From contig WQXW01000048.1 in the NCBI GenBank assembly GCA_009781575.1, positions 1 to 9,391 of the forward strand: a DNA stretch of 9,391 nt, given 5' to 3'. The position numbers and the translations under genes were made by a program. Shown here piece after piece: positions 1 through 6,900 of this stretch (positions within the stretch are counted from its first letter, which is position 1; every line of letters begins with the position of its first letter). A model generated the notes under the pieces. The model was not told where the DNA came from, did not search any database, and saw only the letters and a list, made by a program, of their open reading frames with translations. This DNA is from Solirubrobacterales bacterium (lineage in GTDB: Bacteria; Actinomycetota; Thermoleophilia; Solirubrobacterales; Solirubrobacteraceae).

Positions 1-65
1 AACACCTCCAGCAGCGCGAGGACGGCGTAGGAGGTGCTCGTGAGTCTGTAGGGGTTGCTTTTCAT
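1..65 (-). CDS. PadR-family transcriptional regulator, N-terminal fragment (runs off the window)
   Basis: Only the first 21 codons are inside the window, on the minus strand from an ATG at 63-65. The stretch LTSTSYAVLALLE closely resembles the start of the winged-helix domain of PadR-family regulators (typical form LTPTSYAVLGLL). An AGGG Shine-Dalgarno site (complement of 72-75) lies 6 nt before the ATG. PadR proteins are dimeric repressors that usually control a divergent or adjacent gene for detoxification or export and are released by a small-molecule ligand. The divergent neighbour here is an FAD monooxygenase gene, and an inverted repeat lies in the shared gap, which fits autoregulation plus control of that gene. 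The ligand cannot be guessed. The identification rests on a short but characteristic segment. Confidence 0.72.
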   Translation of the reverse strand, partial: MKSNPYRLTSTSYAVLALLEV

Positions 66-82
66 GGTGCGCCCTGTATAGT
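55..82 (+). promoter_or_regulatory. Candidate promoter for the FAD oxidoreductase-hydrolase pair
   Basis: TTGCTT (55-60), a 16-bp spacer and TATAGT (77-82) resemble a housekeeping sigma promoter. The -35 lies inside the first codons of the divergent PadR gene. A start near 89 would give a leader of about 80 nt before the ATG at 169. The -10 is embedded in the inverted repeat at 77-97. Confidence 0.45.
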
Positions 83-97
83 ACGGTGCGTATTATA
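77..97. promoter_or_regulatory. Imperfect inverted repeat, candidate PadR operator
   Basis: TATAGTAC (77-84), a 5-nt spacer and GTATTATA (90-97) form an inverted repeat matching at 7 of 8 positions. It is a strikingly A+T-rich island in a G+C-rich region. It overlaps the -10 element of the rightward promoter (77-82) and the TATAAT of the leftward one (92-97), so a dimer bound here would block both directions. Assignment to the PadR protein is inferred from position. Confidence 0.55.
92..97 (-). promoter_or_regulatory. Consensus -10 (TATAAT) for the PadR gene
   Basis: On the minus strand 97-92 reads TATAAT, a perfect -10 hexamer, 26 nt before the PadR ATG. No good -35 is visible at 16-18 bp upstream (the region is G+C only), so the promoter may be weak. 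Confidence 0.4.
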
Positions 98-100
98 GAG

Positions 101-124
101 CCCCGGCCGCGCGGCCCACCGGGG
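101..124 (+). other. G+C-rich stem-loop in the oxidoreductase leader
   Basis: CCCCGG (101-106) can pair with CCGGGG (119-124). Alternatively the internal 12-bp palindrome GGCCGCGCGGCC (105-116) can fold. Both would lie in the untranslated leader of the rightward transcript. It may only reflect base composition. No known riboswitch is recognisable. Confidence 0.25.
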
Positions 125-168
125 AGCGTACGCCGGGCTGCGAGCTGCAAGTCGAAAGGGAGCCGAGC

Positions 169-1566
169 ATGCACGAGTCATTCGCAGGCGGCCACACCGA
201 TCGAAGCGCGCCCACCACCGAGCGATACGACGCGGTGATCGTGGGAGCGAGCCTCGCGGGCAGCACCGCGGCGCTGCTGCTGGGGCGCGCCGGCGCGCGC
301 GTGGCGCTCGTGGACCGCCAGCCGGAGGGGCGCGCGTTCAAGCGCATCTGCTCGCACTACATCCAGGCCTCCGCGGTGGGCACGCTCCAACGCGCCGGGC
401 TGCTCGAGCCGATCATGCGCGCCGGCGCGGTGCGCTCGCGCATACGCGTGTGGTCCCGCTGGGGTTGGATCGAGGGGCCCGCGCGGAGCGCGGAGCCGCG
501 CGGGGTGAAGCTGCGCCGCGAGCTGCTGGACCCGCTGGTGCGCGGGCTCGCCGCGGAGGAGCCCGGTGTGGAGCTGATGCTCGGGCAGAGCGCCGAGGAG
601 CTGCTGGGCGGTGTGGGCGGCGCGGGCGGTGGGGGCGGCGCGGGCGCGGGCGGCGCGGGGGGCGGTGTGGGCGGCGTGCAGGTGCGCGACCGGGCGGGCA
701 ACCGCCGCAGGCTGCGGGCGAGCCTGGTGGTGGGCGCCGATGGGCGCGACTCTCAGATCGCCAAGCTGTCGGGGGTGAAGACCACGACCGTGCCCCACGG
801 GCGTTTCGCGTATGGCGGCTACTTCGAAGGGCCGCCGCCGGCGGGCGCGCCGGACGCGTCGCTGTGGCTGCTGGACCCCGACATGGCGGGCGCGTTCCCC
901 ACCGACAGCGGGCTGACCTTCTACGCGTGCATGCCCACCAGGGCGCGGTTGGCCGAGTTCCGGGGCGACCCCGCGGCGGCGCTGAAGGCGTTTGTGGCCG
1001 CCATCCCGGAGGCGCCGCCGATCGCGGAGTCGCGCGTGGTGCCGCTGGCGCAGGGAGGAGAGGTTCAGGGGAAGCTGGACATGACCAACGTCGCGCACAC
1101 GCCCACCGCTGCGGGCCTGGCGCTGATCGGCGACGCGGCGCTGGCGATCGATCCGCTCTGGGGCGTGGGGTGCGGGTGGGCGTTCCAATCGGCGGAGTGG
1201 CTCGCGCAGAGCGTGGCACCGGCGCTGGCGGGCGAGGAGGCGCTTCAGCAGGGGCTGAGCCGCTACCGGCGGCGGCACGGACGCGCGCTGCGCGGCCACG
1301 CGGCGATGATCCACGGCTACGCCAGTGGCAGGCGGCTCGATCGGGGCGAGCGGATGATCTTCGCGGCGGCCGCGCGCGACGAACGGGTGGCGCGGGTGTT
1401 CGAGGCGTTCGGCACGCGGAGCATCGGGCCCGCGCGCATGCTCGCCACCGCGGTGCCGCTGGCGCTGGCGGCGCACGCGCGGCGCGCGCTCACCGGGCGC
1501 GGCGGCGGTGGTGGGCCGCGGCCACACTCCACCGGGGAGGCGCGTGGTGCGGCGATCGCGCGTTGA
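169..1566 (+). CDS. FAD-dependent monooxygenase/oxidoreductase (PHBH/geranylgeranyl reductase-like fold)
   Basis: Encodes 465 aa. The ATG at 169 is preceded by AAAGGGAG (155-162) at a 6-nt spacing. The N-terminal Rossmann motif VGASLAGSTAALLLG (residues 25-39) followed by the acidic VDRQ (D49) binds the ADP part of FAD. FKRICSHYIQAS (57-68) resembles a block found in many uncharacterised actinobacterial flavoproteins. GADGRDS (189-195) is the DG motif of group A flavin monooxygenases. GDAALAIDPLWGVGCG (321-336) is the GD motif contacting the FAD ribose. Residues 147-170 are only Gly, Ala and Val, an in-frame low-complexity insertion. The WxWxIP motif of tryptophan halogenases is absent. The gene overlaps the downstream hydrolase by 20 bp and is divergent from a PadR regulator. 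A cytosolic NAD(P)H- and O2-dependent hydroxylase is likely; a reductase of the geranylgeranyl type is the alternative. The substrate is unknown. Confidence 0.85.
   Translation: MHESFAGGHTDRSAPTTERYDAVIVGASLAGSTAALLLGRAGARVALVDRQPEGRAFKRICSHYIQASAVGTLQRAGLLEPIMRAGAVRSRIRVWSRWGWIEGPARSAEPRGVKLRRELLDPLVRGLAAEEPGVELMLGQSAEELLGGVGGAGGGGGAGAGGAGGGVGGVQVRDRAGNRRRLRASLVVGADGRDSQIAKLSGVKTTTVPHGRFAYGGYFEGPPPAGAPDASLWLLDPDMAGAFPTDSGLTFYACMPTRARLAEFRGDPAAALKAFVAAIPEAPPIAESRVVPLAQGGEVQGKLDMTNVAHTPTAAGLALIGDAALAIDPLWGVGCGWAFQSAEWLAQSVAPALAGEEALQQGLSRYRRRHGRALRGHAAMIHGYASGRRLDRGERMIFAAAARDERVARVFEAFGTRSIGPARMLATAVPLALAAHARRALTGRGGGGGPRPHSTGEARGAAIAR
607..678 (+). repeat. Low-complexity G-rich tract inside the FAD oxidoreductase gene
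   Basis: Seventy-two bases encode 24 residues that are exclusively Gly, Ala or Val (residues 147-170). The coding strand has many runs of three or more G separated by short spacers, so it has G-quadruplex potential. The tract sits between the FAD-domain segment ending in SAEELL and the strand QVRDRAG, probably a surface loop extended by slippage. Confidence 0.7.
1534..1540 (+). promoter_or_regulatory. Shine-Dalgarno site setting the hydrolase start
   Basis: GGGGAGG lies 6 nt before the GTG at 1547 and 3 nt before the GTG at 1544. It lies inside the end of the upstream gene and supports an internal, coupled start rather than the earlier in-frame GTGs at 1508 and 1511. Confidence 0.6.
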
Positions 1567-2410
1567 GCTCGCCGGGATCGAGTCGCCGCTGATCGAAGCC
1601 GGCCCGCCGGACGCGGCGGAGGCGCCGGACGCGGCGGAGGCGGTGGTGTTCGTGCACGGCAACCCCGGCTCCTCGACCGACTGGACCGCGCTGGTGGAGG
1701 CCAGCGGAGAGTTCGGCAGGGCGCTGGCGCTGGACATGCCGGGGTTCGGCAAAGCGGCGGTGCCGCGCGACTTTCACTGTGACGTGGGCGGTTACGCGGC
1801 GTTTCTGGGCGACGCGCTCGGGCGGCTCGGGGTGGAGCGCGCGCACCTCGTGCTGCACGACTTCGGCGGGCCGTTCGGCCTGGTGTGGGGTCTTCAGCAC
1901 CCCGATCGATGGGCCAGCGTGACGCTCATCAACGTCGGCGTCATGCCCGGATATCGCTGGCACACGATGGCGCGGCGCTGGCGCACGCCGGTGGTGGGCG
2001 AGCTGACGCAGGCGTGGATCCCGCGCGCGGCCTGGCGCAGGGCGATGGCCAACTCCAACCCCAAGGGACTGCCGGCGGAGTTCGTGGAGAAGATGTACGA
2101 CGACTACGACCGCACCACACGGCGGACCGTGCTGAAGCTCTACCGGGCCACGCCCGATCCCGGCCGCACCGCGGAGCAGGTGGGCGAGGCGATTGCGGCG
2201 CTCAACAAGCCGGCGCTGGTCATCTGGGGAGCGAAGGACCCGTTCGTGGGAGTCCAGTTCGCCGAGCGTCAGCGCGAGTTCTTCGACGTGCGCGACCTGG
2301 TGATCCTGCCCGACAGCGGCCACTGGCCCTTCCAGGACGACCCCCAGGCGGTCGAGCGCGCGCTGTTGCGGTTCCTGCAGACGCAACTGCGGGCCGCGGC
2401 GCGCGGGTGA
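1547..2410 (+). CDS. Alpha/beta hydrolase with Asp nucleophile (haloalkane dehalogenase / epoxide hydrolase-like)
   Basis: Encodes 287 aa from the GTG at 1547, chosen because GGGGAGG precedes it by 6 nt. The oxyanion-hole segment HGNPGSSTDW (37-46) matches the HGNPTSS block of haloalkane dehalogenases. The nucleophile elbow is LHDFGG (103-108), so the nucleophile is D105 rather than Ser. D231 (GAKDPF) and H259 (DSGHW) complete an Asp-Asp-His triad. Residues about 131-215, rich in Trp, Tyr and Arg, form the cap. Asp nucleophiles are typical of haloalkane dehalogenases and epoxide hydrolases. The Trp that usually follows the nucleophile in dehalogenases is Phe106 here, so the two activities cannot be separated by eye. 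No signal peptide is visible, so the protein is cytosolic. The overlap with the FAD oxidoreductase gene suggests translational coupling and successive steps of one pathway. Confidence 0.85.
   Translation: MRRSRVELAGIESPLIEAGPPDAAEAPDAAEAVVFVHGNPGSSTDWTALVEASGEFGRALALDMPGFGKAAVPRDFHCDVGGYAAFLGDALGRLGVERAHLVLHDFGGPFGLVWGLQHPDRWASVTLINVGVMPGYRWHTMARRWRTPVVGELTQAWIPRAAWRRAMANSNPKGLPAEFVEKMYDDYDRTTRRTVLKLYRATPDPGRTAEQVGEAIAALNKPALVIWGAKDPFVGVQFAERQREFFDVRDLVILPDSGHWPFQDDPQAVERALLRFLQTQLRAAARG
1607..1642 (+). repeat. Perfect 18-bp tandem duplication in the hydrolase N-terminus
   Basis: CCGGACGCGGCGGAGGCG occurs twice in a row (1607-1624 and 1625-1642), encoding PDAAEA-PDAAEA just before the first core strand VVFVHG. 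It is in frame and probably harmless, consistent with recent replication slippage. Confidence 0.85.
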
Positions 2411-2419
2411 CTCACCCGC
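2403..2419 (+). other. Stem-loop across the hydrolase stop codon
   Basis: GCGGGT (2403-2408), loop GACTC and ACCCGC (2414-2419) form a 6-bp stem that includes the TGA stop (2408-2410). No T-run follows on the plus strand, so if it helps termination it is not a canonical intrinsic terminator. Confidence 0.3.
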
Positions 2420-2424
2420 ACAGT

Positions 2425-2493
2425 CTGTCCGAGGCGCCGTAGGGGGATTCAAAAAGAGGATTCGTTCCGCGCGGAATGAATCCGAAAAACAAA
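2425..2493 (+). repeat. Intergenic palindromic repeat, copy A
   Basis: Begins CTGTCCGAGGCGCCGT and continues with GGGGGATT, an A-rich spacer, GAGGATTC, the palindrome TTCCGCGCGGAA (2464-2475), GAATCC and an A-rich tail. It aligns without gaps to copy B at 6901-6969, with about four fifths of positions identical and differences concentrated in the spacer and tail. It lies in the gap between the convergent hydrolase and lhr genes. Two GGATT direct repeats (2445-2449 and 2458-2462) could each pair with the same right arm. I do not recognise it as a named repeat family. Confidence 0.8.
2451..2483 (-). terminator. Candidate intrinsic terminator of the Lhr helicase gene
   Basis: On the minus strand GGATTC (2483-2478) pairs with GAATCC (2463-2458) around the TTCC/GGAA inner stem, with one A-C mismatch. 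The stem is followed directly by TCTTTTTG (2457-2450). It lies about 60 nt past the lhr stop codon. On the plus strand the stem is followed by an A-rich sequence, so only the leftward direction fits. It is contained within repeat copy A. Confidence 0.55.
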
Positions 2494-2543
2494 ACACGCA
2501 ACGCCCGGAGTGCGAGCCGCGAGAGGCCGACGCTGCCCGTCGC

Positions 2544-5500
2544 TCAGCCGGCGCGCCGGGCGCGCAGCTGCGGTACGGCCCCCTCCTCGGCGAACTGCTC
2601 GCCACTCACGCCGGTCACGAAGCGCCCGCCCCTGATCAGCCCGCGGGCCTCGAGCCGGCGCAGCGCCCACAGCAGCTCCCGCCACGACACGGCCAAGCGC
2701 TCCTCGAGGTACACGTCGCGGAACACCACTCCCCAGCGCGCGAGCAGCTGCCAGGCCACCGTCTCGGCCAGATCGTCCCCGTCGTCGATCGGGGCGACCG
2801 GGGGCAGCAGCGTCCAGCGGCCCTCCACGCCCTGTCGCCAAGTGCCACGCCGGCCGCGCGAGCCGGGGCGCGCCGGATACGGACGCTGGCGGCGGGTGAA
2901 GCGGGTGCGCGCGTGCAGCAGCGAGCGCACCGCGTTGAACCCGTCCGCGGTCACCAGTCCGCGGGCCACACCGTCCCACAGGCCCTCCTCGATCTCGGTC
3001 GGCAGACGGTGAGTGACCCCCTGCAACTCTGAGTGAAACTGCGCGCCCCGCGCGCGCAGCGCGTCCAGCACCTCCCGACCGCTCCCCGCGGTCGGCTCCG
3101 CCGGCACCGCGGCACCGCGATGGGCCTGCAACAGCCACGGCAGATCCTGCCTCAGCATGAACGTGATCGGCGTGCGCCGCGACGGCGTCTTGCCCGAGCG
3201 GCGCGCCTCGCCCGCCGCCGGGTCCTCCGGGTCCGCCGCCGATTCCAGCAGTGACAACCGCCCCCACACCACCTCGCCCGACAGGCACAGGTCGTCGAGC
3301 CACTCCGGGCGATACGACTCCACCCGCTGCGCCAACAGCCCCTCCCACTCGCCGGCCGCGCACTCGAAACCCTGCAGCTGCTCGATCACCCGGGCCACTC
3401 CCGCCCTGCCGTGCAGCTTGGTTCCCGGAGCCGCGTGCCACCAGGTGTGCAGGAATCGCTGCCACTCTTCCTGGCTGACCGGTTGCACCTGCGCGCGGCG
3501 CCGATCGCGTGTGTAACTGTGAATGCGCGCCAGCAGCCGGCGGGCGCACCACTGCTCGCCCGCGCCCTGCTCCCACAGCCCGCCGATCGCGAACCCCCGC
3601 GCGCGCAGCGCCTCGAGCGCGATCGTGACGGTGGACGCGGTGAGGCCGGTGGCCGCGGAGAGCTGCTCGGCCGTGACCGGGCCCGACACGTCCAGATGCC
3701 CCTGCACGAGCGCCAGGGCCGCCGCGTCGGCGTCGTCTGTCGCGGCGTCGGCGGTCGCCTCGTTGTGCGCACCGTCGTCGTCGGTCGGGGCGGCGTCAGC
3801 CCCGAGCGGGCCGGGGGGGAGGCGATGATCGGGTGTGAACCGGGCGCCGGGGAAGAGCGATTCGAGCTCGGCGCGGCGCTCGGTGGCTGCCCAGAGGCGG
3901 CTGCTCAGACCGTCACTGTGTACCTCAAATGCGCGGCCTGTGTCGGCCAGCGCCTGGAAATGCTCCGACCACTCCTCGCGCGGGCGGGTGGCCACCAGGG
4001 AGAGGAGCACGTCGTGCAGCTCGTCGGGGTCGCGCACGTCGGGGGCGGCCTCCGCGCGCACGCGCTCGATCGCGTCGGGATCCAATCGGCCCAGCTCGCG
4101 GGGCTCCACGGGGAGGCCGCGGCGCAGCGGCACCGCGCGCGAGCGGCGCTCGCCGATCTCGCCGTCCTCGTCGAGGAAGGTGAAGGGCGCGCCGCCGAGG
4201 ATCTCGTGCGCCAGCACGCTGGGCTCGACCGTGTCGATGAAGTGCACACGCACGGTTTTCTGTTCGAAGCGGCGCACCAGCGCGGTCAGGCCGTCGATGT
4301 CCATCGCCTCGTGCAGGCAGTCGCCCATGGTCTCGCGCACCAGCACGTGGTCGGGGATCTCGACCGGCCCCGCGGGGGAGTTGTCCTGACAGGCCGCCAG
4401 CGACGGGAACACCGCGGCCATCAGGTCGTCGGCCTCCATACGCTGGATGTTGAACGGGTTCACCCGGCCGCCCCTGCGGCGCAGCACCGCCAGCGAGCGG
4501 TTGAGGTTCCAGCGCCAGCGCGCGGTGAACATCGGGCTGCGCAGCACCGCCTGCGACACCGCGTCCTGCGCGTTGTGTGAGCGCAGGAACGCCGGCACGT
4601 CCTCCAGCGGGAACGAGTGCTGGGGACCGAGCGACAGCACCACCGCGTCGTTGCTCGCCGCCGCCTGCAGCTCGAAATCAAAGTTCAAACAGAACTTCTT
4701 GCGCAATCCCAACCCCAGCGCGCGATTCACCCTGGCGCCCAGCGGGGCGTGCACCACGAGCTGCATGCCCCCGCTCTCATCGAAAAATCGCTCGAACACG
4801 ATGTCCTCGTGAGTGGGCAACACCCCGCCGAGCCCCGCGCGCCCGGCCCGCAGGTAGTCCACAATCTGCGCGGCGGCCAGCTGCCCCACACCCGACTCGC
4901 GCTCCACGAGGGCCACGGCGCCCTCGCGCCCGCCGGTCCCCTCCCGCCCGCCGGTCCCCTCCCGCCCGCCGGCGACCTCGCGCTCGTCGGCGCCCGCGCG
5001 CGCGGGCGCGTCCAGCTGCTCGGCGACCGCGGCGCGCAGGCGCGAGACCTCCTCGGAGAGCTCGTCGGTGCGGCCGGGCGCCTCGCCCAGCCAGAACGGG
5101 ATCGTGGGGTGACGCCCGGCGGCGTCGCGCACGTGCATGACCCCGTTGGTGACGTGCGCGATCTGCCAGGGGTGGGTGCCGAGCAGGAACACGTCGCCCT
5201 GCATCGACTCGATCGCGAAGTCCTCGTTGACGGTGCCGATGAACACGTCGCCGGGCTCCATCAGCACGCGGTAGTCGCCGGTCTCGGGGATCGCGCCGCC
5301 GGAGGTCAGCGCCGCCAGCCGCGCGCCGCGCCGGGCGCGCAACCGCCCGTTGACCCGGTCGCGGTGCAGGTAGGCCATGCGCCGCCCACGTCCGGTCTCG
5401 ATGCCGGTGGACACCAGCTCGACCACCTCCTCGAACTGCGCCCGCGTGAGCTCCCGGTACGGCCAGGCGCGTGTGACGAGCTGGAAGAGCTCCTCTTCGC

Positions 5501-6833
5501 CGGCACCCTCCTCACCGCGGGCCGCCGCCTCGGCCACGAGCTGCTGCGCGAGGATGTCCAGCGGGCGCTCCGGCGGATGGAGCGCGTCGAGGCGCCCCCG
5601 CTGGACCGCCGCCAGCAGCGCGGCGCACTCGACCAGGTCGTCGCGGGTGCTGGGGTACATGATCCCGCGCGGCACGCCGGTGCGGTGGTGGTTGGCGCGG
5701 CCGACGCGTTGCAGGAAGGTGGCGATGCTGTGGGGCGAGCCGAGCTGGCACACCAACTCGACCGGCCCGATGTCGATGCCCAGCTCCAGCGACGCGGTGG
5801 CGACCAGCGCGCGCAGCTCGCCGGCGCGCAGGCGGTGCTCCACGCGCTGGCGGCGCTCGCGCGAGAGCGAGCCGTGGTGGGCGGCCACCTGGTCCTCGCC
5901 CAGGCGCGCGCCCAGCTCGTGGGCGACCCGCTCGGAGAGCTTGCGGGTGTTGACGAACACCAGCGTGGTGCGGTGGTTGGCGACGTGCGCGGCGATGCGG
6001 TCGACGATCTCGGCGAACTGGTCGCTGGACGGCGCGGCTTCGAGCTCGCCGTCGGGCAGCTCGAGCGAGAGCTCCAGGCGGCGGCGGTGGCCGCTGTCGA
6101 CCACCGTGGGCAGCGGCTCGTGGGCGCCCACCAGCAGCCCGGCCGCCGTGTGCACCGGCCGCACGGTCGCGGAGAGCCCGACCCGCACCGGCGCACGCGC
6201 GGTCGCGCGCTGCAGCCGCTCGAGCGAGACAGCCAGGTGTGAGCCCCGCTTGTCGCGCGCCAGCGCGTGGATCTCATCGACGATCACCGTGTCGACCGTC
6301 TTCAACGTCGCGCGCGAACGCTCGGCGGTCAGGTACAGATAGAGCGACTCCGGCGTGGTGACCAGCAGATTGGGCGGGTTGCGGACCATCGACTGGCGTT
6401 CGTGGGAGGTGGAATCGCCGGTGCGCACCCCCACGGTGATCGGCGCCGGCTCGTGGCCGAGCTCGCGCGCCACCTCCGCGATCTCCTCCAGCGGCTGCTC
6501 GAGGTTGGCGTGCACATCCACCGCGAGCGCCTTCAGCGGGCTCAGGTACACCACGCGCGTGGCGCCCTCGATCGACTCGCCCGCCTGGTGGGCGTGGTAG
6601 AGCGCGTCGATCGCGGCGAGGAACCCAGCGAGCGTCTTGCCGGAGCCGGTGGGTGCGCAGATCAACGTGTGCTGCCCGGCCATGATCGCGGGCCAGCCCC
6701 CGAGCTGGGCCTCGGTCGGTCCGTCGGGGAAGCGCCGCTGGAACCACGTGCGCACGGCGGGATGGAAGCGCGCGAGCACACCGGGCGCGTCGGCGGGGCC
6801 GATCGGCAGCGAGCGTGGCGAGCTTACGGCCAT
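2544..6833 (-). CDS. lhr: Lhr-type superfamily 2 DNA/RNA helicase
   Basis: Encodes 1429 aa, close to the roughly 1500 aa of actinobacterial and E. coli Lhr. The ATG at 6831-6833 follows a weak AAGG site and gives the expected N-terminus. The helicase core shows Walker A APTGSGKT (60-67), motif Ia LSPLKAL (97-103), Walker B/DEVH-type DEIH (186-189), SAT (221-223), motif IV LVFVNTR (291-297), motif V ATASLELGIDIG (345-356) and motif VI QRVGRANH (375-382). The Lhr-core winged-helix and beta-barrel segments follow. Two low-complexity linkers stand out: three GGREGT-like units at about 621-638 and an Asp/Ala-rich stretch at about 1011-1037 before the C-terminal winged-helix modules. Lhr family members are ATP-dependent 3'-to-5' translocases with an RNA:DNA unwinding preference and a role in DNA repair. 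No nuclease or glycosylase partner is adjacent. The gene stands alone between two copies of an intergenic repeat. Confidence 0.95.
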   Translation of the reverse strand: MAVSSPRSLPIGPADAPGVLARFHPAVRTWFQRRFPDGPTEAQLGGWPAIMAGQHTLICAPTGSGKTLAGFLAAIDALYHAHQAGESIEGATRVVYLSPLKALAVDVHANLEQPLEEIAEVARELGHEPAPITVGVRTGDSTSHERQSMVRNPPNLLVTTPESLYLYLTAERSRATLKTVDTVIVDEIHALARDKRGSHLAVSLERLQRATARAPVRVGLSATVRPVHTAAGLLVGAHEPLPTVVDSGHRRRLELSLELPDGELEAAPSSDQFAEIVDRIAAHVANHRTTLVFVNTRKLSERVAHELGARLGEDQVAAHHGSLSRERRQRVEHRLRAGELRALVATASLELGIDIGPVELVCQLGSPHSIATFLQRVGRANHHRTGVPRGIMYPSTRDDLVECAALLAAVQRGRLDALHPPERPLDILAQQLVAEAAARGEEGAGEEELFQLVTRAWPYRELTRAQFEEVVELVSTGIETGRGRRMAYLHRDRVNGRLRARRGARLAALTSGGAIPETGDYRVLMEPGDVFIGTVNEDFAIESMQGDVFLLGTHPWQIAHVTNGVMHVRDAAGRHPTIPFWLGEAPGRTDELSEEVSRLRAAVAEQLDAPARAGADEREVAGGREGTGGREGTGGREGAVALVERESGVGQLAAAQIVDYLRAGRAGLGGVLPTHEDIVFERFFDESGGMQLVVHAPLGARVNRALGLGLRKKFCLNFDFELQAAASNDAVVLSLGPQHSFPLEDVPAFLRSHNAQDAVSQAVLRSPMFTARWRWNLNRSLAVLRRRGGRVNPFNIQRMEADDLMAAVFPSLAACQDNSPAGPVEIPDHVLVRETMGDCLHEAMDIDGLTALVRRFEQKTVRVHFIDTVEPSVLAHEILGGAPFTFLDEDGEIGERRSRAVPLRRGLPVEPRELGRLDPDAIERVRAEAAPDVRDPDELHDVLLSLVATRPREEWSEHFQALADTGRAFEVHSDGLSSRLWAATERRAELESLFPGARFTPDHRLPPGPLGADAAPTDDDGAHNEATADAATDDADAAALALVQGHLDVSGPVTAEQLSAATGLTASTVTIALEALRARGFAIGGLWEQGAGEQWCARRLLARIHSYTRDRRRAQVQPVSQEEWQRFLHTWWHAAPGTKLHGRAGVARVIEQLQGFECAAGEWEGLLAQRVESYRPEWLDDLCLSGEVVWGRLSLLESAADPEDPAAGEARRSGKTPSRRTPITFMLRQDLPWLLQAHRGAAVPAEPTAGSGREVLDALRARGAQFHSELQGVTHRLPTEIEEGLWDGVARGLVTADGFNAVRSLLHARTRFTRRQRPYPARPGSRGRRGTWRQGVEGRWTLLPPVAPIDDGDDLAETVAWQLLARWGVVFRDVYLEERLAVSWRELLWALRRLEARGLIRGGRFVTGVSGEQFAEEGAVPQLRARRAG
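4920..4973 (-). repeat. 18-bp tandem repeat inside lhr (three units)
   Basis: Three consecutive 18-bp units (4920-4937, 4938-4955, 4956-4973) encode GGREGT-GGREGT-GGREGA at about residues 621-638 of the helicase. The last two units differ at one base; the first differs more. The repeat keeps the frame and looks like slippage in a flexible linker. Confidence 0.85.
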
Positions 6834-6861
6834 GCCACAGACCTTAGCCGCCCGGTTGGCG

Positions 6862-6877
6862 GGGATCGCACGATCCC
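6862..6877. promoter_or_regulatory. 16-bp perfect palindrome upstream of lhr, candidate operator
   Basis: GGGATCG-CA-CGATCCC is a perfect inverted repeat 29-44 nt upstream of the lhr ATG. On the minus strand a TAAGGT hexamer (TAnnnT pattern, a possible -10) ends 7 nt before the ATG, which would give a leaderless or nearly leaderless transcript with the palindrome over the -35 region. The palindrome is certain; its role is inference. Confidence 0.35.
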
Positions 6878-6900
6878 AAAAAGCGCGGTCTCGAACACAC

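Noticed and set aside
1508..1546. Earlier GTG starts for the hydrolase
   Set aside because: No ribosome binding site precedes 1508 or 1511, whereas GGGGAGG is well placed for 1547.
178..1752. 524-codon open frame on the minus strand
   Set aside because: Antisense to the FAD oxidoreductase gene; Arg/Pro/His-rich translation with no family features.
4617..6242. 541-codon open frame on the plus strand
   Set aside because: Antisense to the well-supported Lhr helicase; a composition shadow.
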